From contig JAQUJJ010000174.1 of assembly GCA_028681035.1 (NCBI GenBank), forward strand, positions 1 through 6,294: a stretch of DNA of 6,294 bases, in the 5' to 3' direction. The stretch comes from Candidatus Cloacimonadota bacterium (lineage in GTDB: Bacteria; Cloacimonadota; Cloacimonadia; Cloacimonadales; Cloacimonadaceae). The notes below the pieces were generated by a model that saw only the letters and a program-made list of their open reading frames with translations, was not told the origin of the DNA and did not search any database. The position numbers were made by a program, and so were the translations under genes. Each line of letters opens with the position of its first letter. Within the stretch, counting starts at the first letter, position 1. Of the stretch, positions 6,012-6,294 are shown one piece after another.

Positions 6012-6050
6012 ATAGGGGTAGGGGAGTTTTCCATTACTGGCTCCCCTCCC
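6012..6050 (-). ncRNA. Group II intron domain VI with bulged branch-point A and 3' splice site
   Basis: GGGAGGGGAG (6050-6041) pairs with CTCCCCT-CCC on the other side, leaving a single unpaired A at 6019. The helix is capped by CCA-GTAA-TGG, a GNRA-type tetraloop, with an A-rich internal bulge. The bulged A is seven bases upstream of the last intron base at 6012, the usual spacing for the branch nucleophile. The boundary could be one base off. Confidence 0.85.
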
Positions 6051-6053
6051 TCC

Positions 6054-6086
6054 GAACCGGACAAGCGGTTCTCCCGCATACGGCTC
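6054..6086 (-). ncRNA. Group II intron domain V
   Basis: On the minus strand the 33 bases begin GAGCCGTATGCGG and end CCGCTTGTCCGGTTC. GAGCCG pairs with CGGTTC, a TT bulge lies on the 3' side, and GCGG pairs with CCGC around a GAGAA loop. This is the standard two-helix catalytic hairpin of group II introns, and the AGC triad of the lower helix is present. It starts 17 bases after the maturase stop codon. Domain V forms the metal-binding active site of the ribozyme. Confidence 0.93.
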
Positions 6087-6103
6087 TCCAGAAAACAGGT
6101 ATC

Positions 6104-6292
6104 TCATTTAAGAGACTGACATAATTCCCTGTGGGCTTTGACGAATGAGAAAAACCCACAGCTATCAAAGATGTGATTGGGGTAACGCCTATTTTCGATA
6201 TTGGTGGCAATGCCTCTGCGCTTATCCCTTTTCTTTAGGATACTGCGCAGTCTGCGTCTAATCCAGCCGTCTTGATCGGGAAAACTATTGCG
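6104..6292 (-). CDS. Group II intron reverse transcriptase/maturase, C-terminal fragment
   Basis: This is an open frame running in from the right edge, 62 residues to TGA at 6106-6104. It contains DGWIRRRLRSILKKRDKRRG followed by NRRYPNHIFDSCGFFSFVKA and ends RELCQSLK. The DGW-(I/V)-RRRLR signature and the ...P-N-x-x-F-x-x-x-G-F/L-x-S-x-V-x-A-H pattern are those of the maturase-specific domain of group II intron-encoded proteins, particularly class C. The reverse transcriptase domains must lie beyond the window. The maturase binds the intron RNA to help it fold and splice and, with the spliced lariat or linear intron, copies it into new DNA sites. The protein stops directly after the maturase domain with no endonuclease extension. 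No frameshift or premature stop is seen in the visible part. Confidence 0.93.
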   Translation of the reverse strand, partial: RNSFPDQDGWIRRRLRSILKKRDKRRGIATNIENRRYPNHIFDSCGFFSFVKAHRELCQSLK

Positions 6293-6294
6293 GT

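Larger units (their letters stand above)
6012..6294 (-). mobile_element. Group II intron, 3' portion (probably bacterial class C)
   Basis: Reading the minus strand from the right edge, the order is the C-terminus of an intron-encoded reverse transcriptase/maturase, a short linker, RNA domain V, domain VI and a 3' splice site. This is exactly the layout of a bacterial group II intron. The 3' end is placed at 6012, where the intron would finish ...CCCCTAT; this agrees with the usual A-pyrimidine end, and the branch A lies eight bases from the end. The maturase ends shortly before domain V and carries no HNH endonuclease domain, which favours class C; that class usually inserts after terminator-like hairpins. 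The 5' part of the intron and its 5' exon are outside the window. All visible parts look intact. Confidence 0.92.

Overview
The window comes from a bacterial chromosome of moderate GC content. The secreted LamG/fibronectin-III protein and the GlmL-type cluster would fit an anaerobic member of the FCB group such as Cloacimonadota. That placement is an inference from gene style only; no rRNA or other marker is present to settle it.

Positions 1-4249 hold five tightly packed plus-strand genes that look like one operon. They are the 3' end of purQ (purine synthesis), a ComF-type phosphoribosyltransferase overlapping it, a small basic protein of unknown function, a GlmL/MutL-family ASKHA ATPase, and a protein with an N-terminal barrel-sandwich (biotinyl/lipoyl-like) region and a KOW/SH3-like C-terminus. 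The junctions are a 38-bp overlap, then gaps of 1, 16 and 9 bp. GlmL-family ATPases are classically found beside adenosylcobalamin-dependent aminomutases and glutamate mutase. Here no mutase gene is visible, and the cluster ends at a convergent intergenic region, so the substrate or client of this ATPase is unknown.

Positions 4250-4404 separate two convergent genes and contain a strong 10-bp hairpin overlapping two alternative hairpins. This is probably a transcription terminator region, although it lacks a clear U tract.

Positions 4405-5355 (minus strand) encode a secreted protein: signal peptide, LamG-like jelly-roll domain, then a short fibronectin-III-like C-terminus.

Positions 5356-6011 contain no credible gene but are dense in inverted repeats. 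The largest is a nested structure (5626-5868) whose outer arms match at 28 of 31 positions, with an inner 21-bp pair (19 of 21) and a third, directly repeated copy of the arm motif. A second hairpin lies at 5887-5960.

Positions 6012-6294 (minus strand) are the 3' end of a group II intron, probably bacterial class C. Visible are the C-terminus of the reverse transcriptase/maturase, RNA domain V, domain VI with a bulged branch-point A, and a likely 3' splice site at about 6012. The intron continues past the window edge. The structured spacer is its 3' exon, and the LamG gene lies downstream of it on the same strand.
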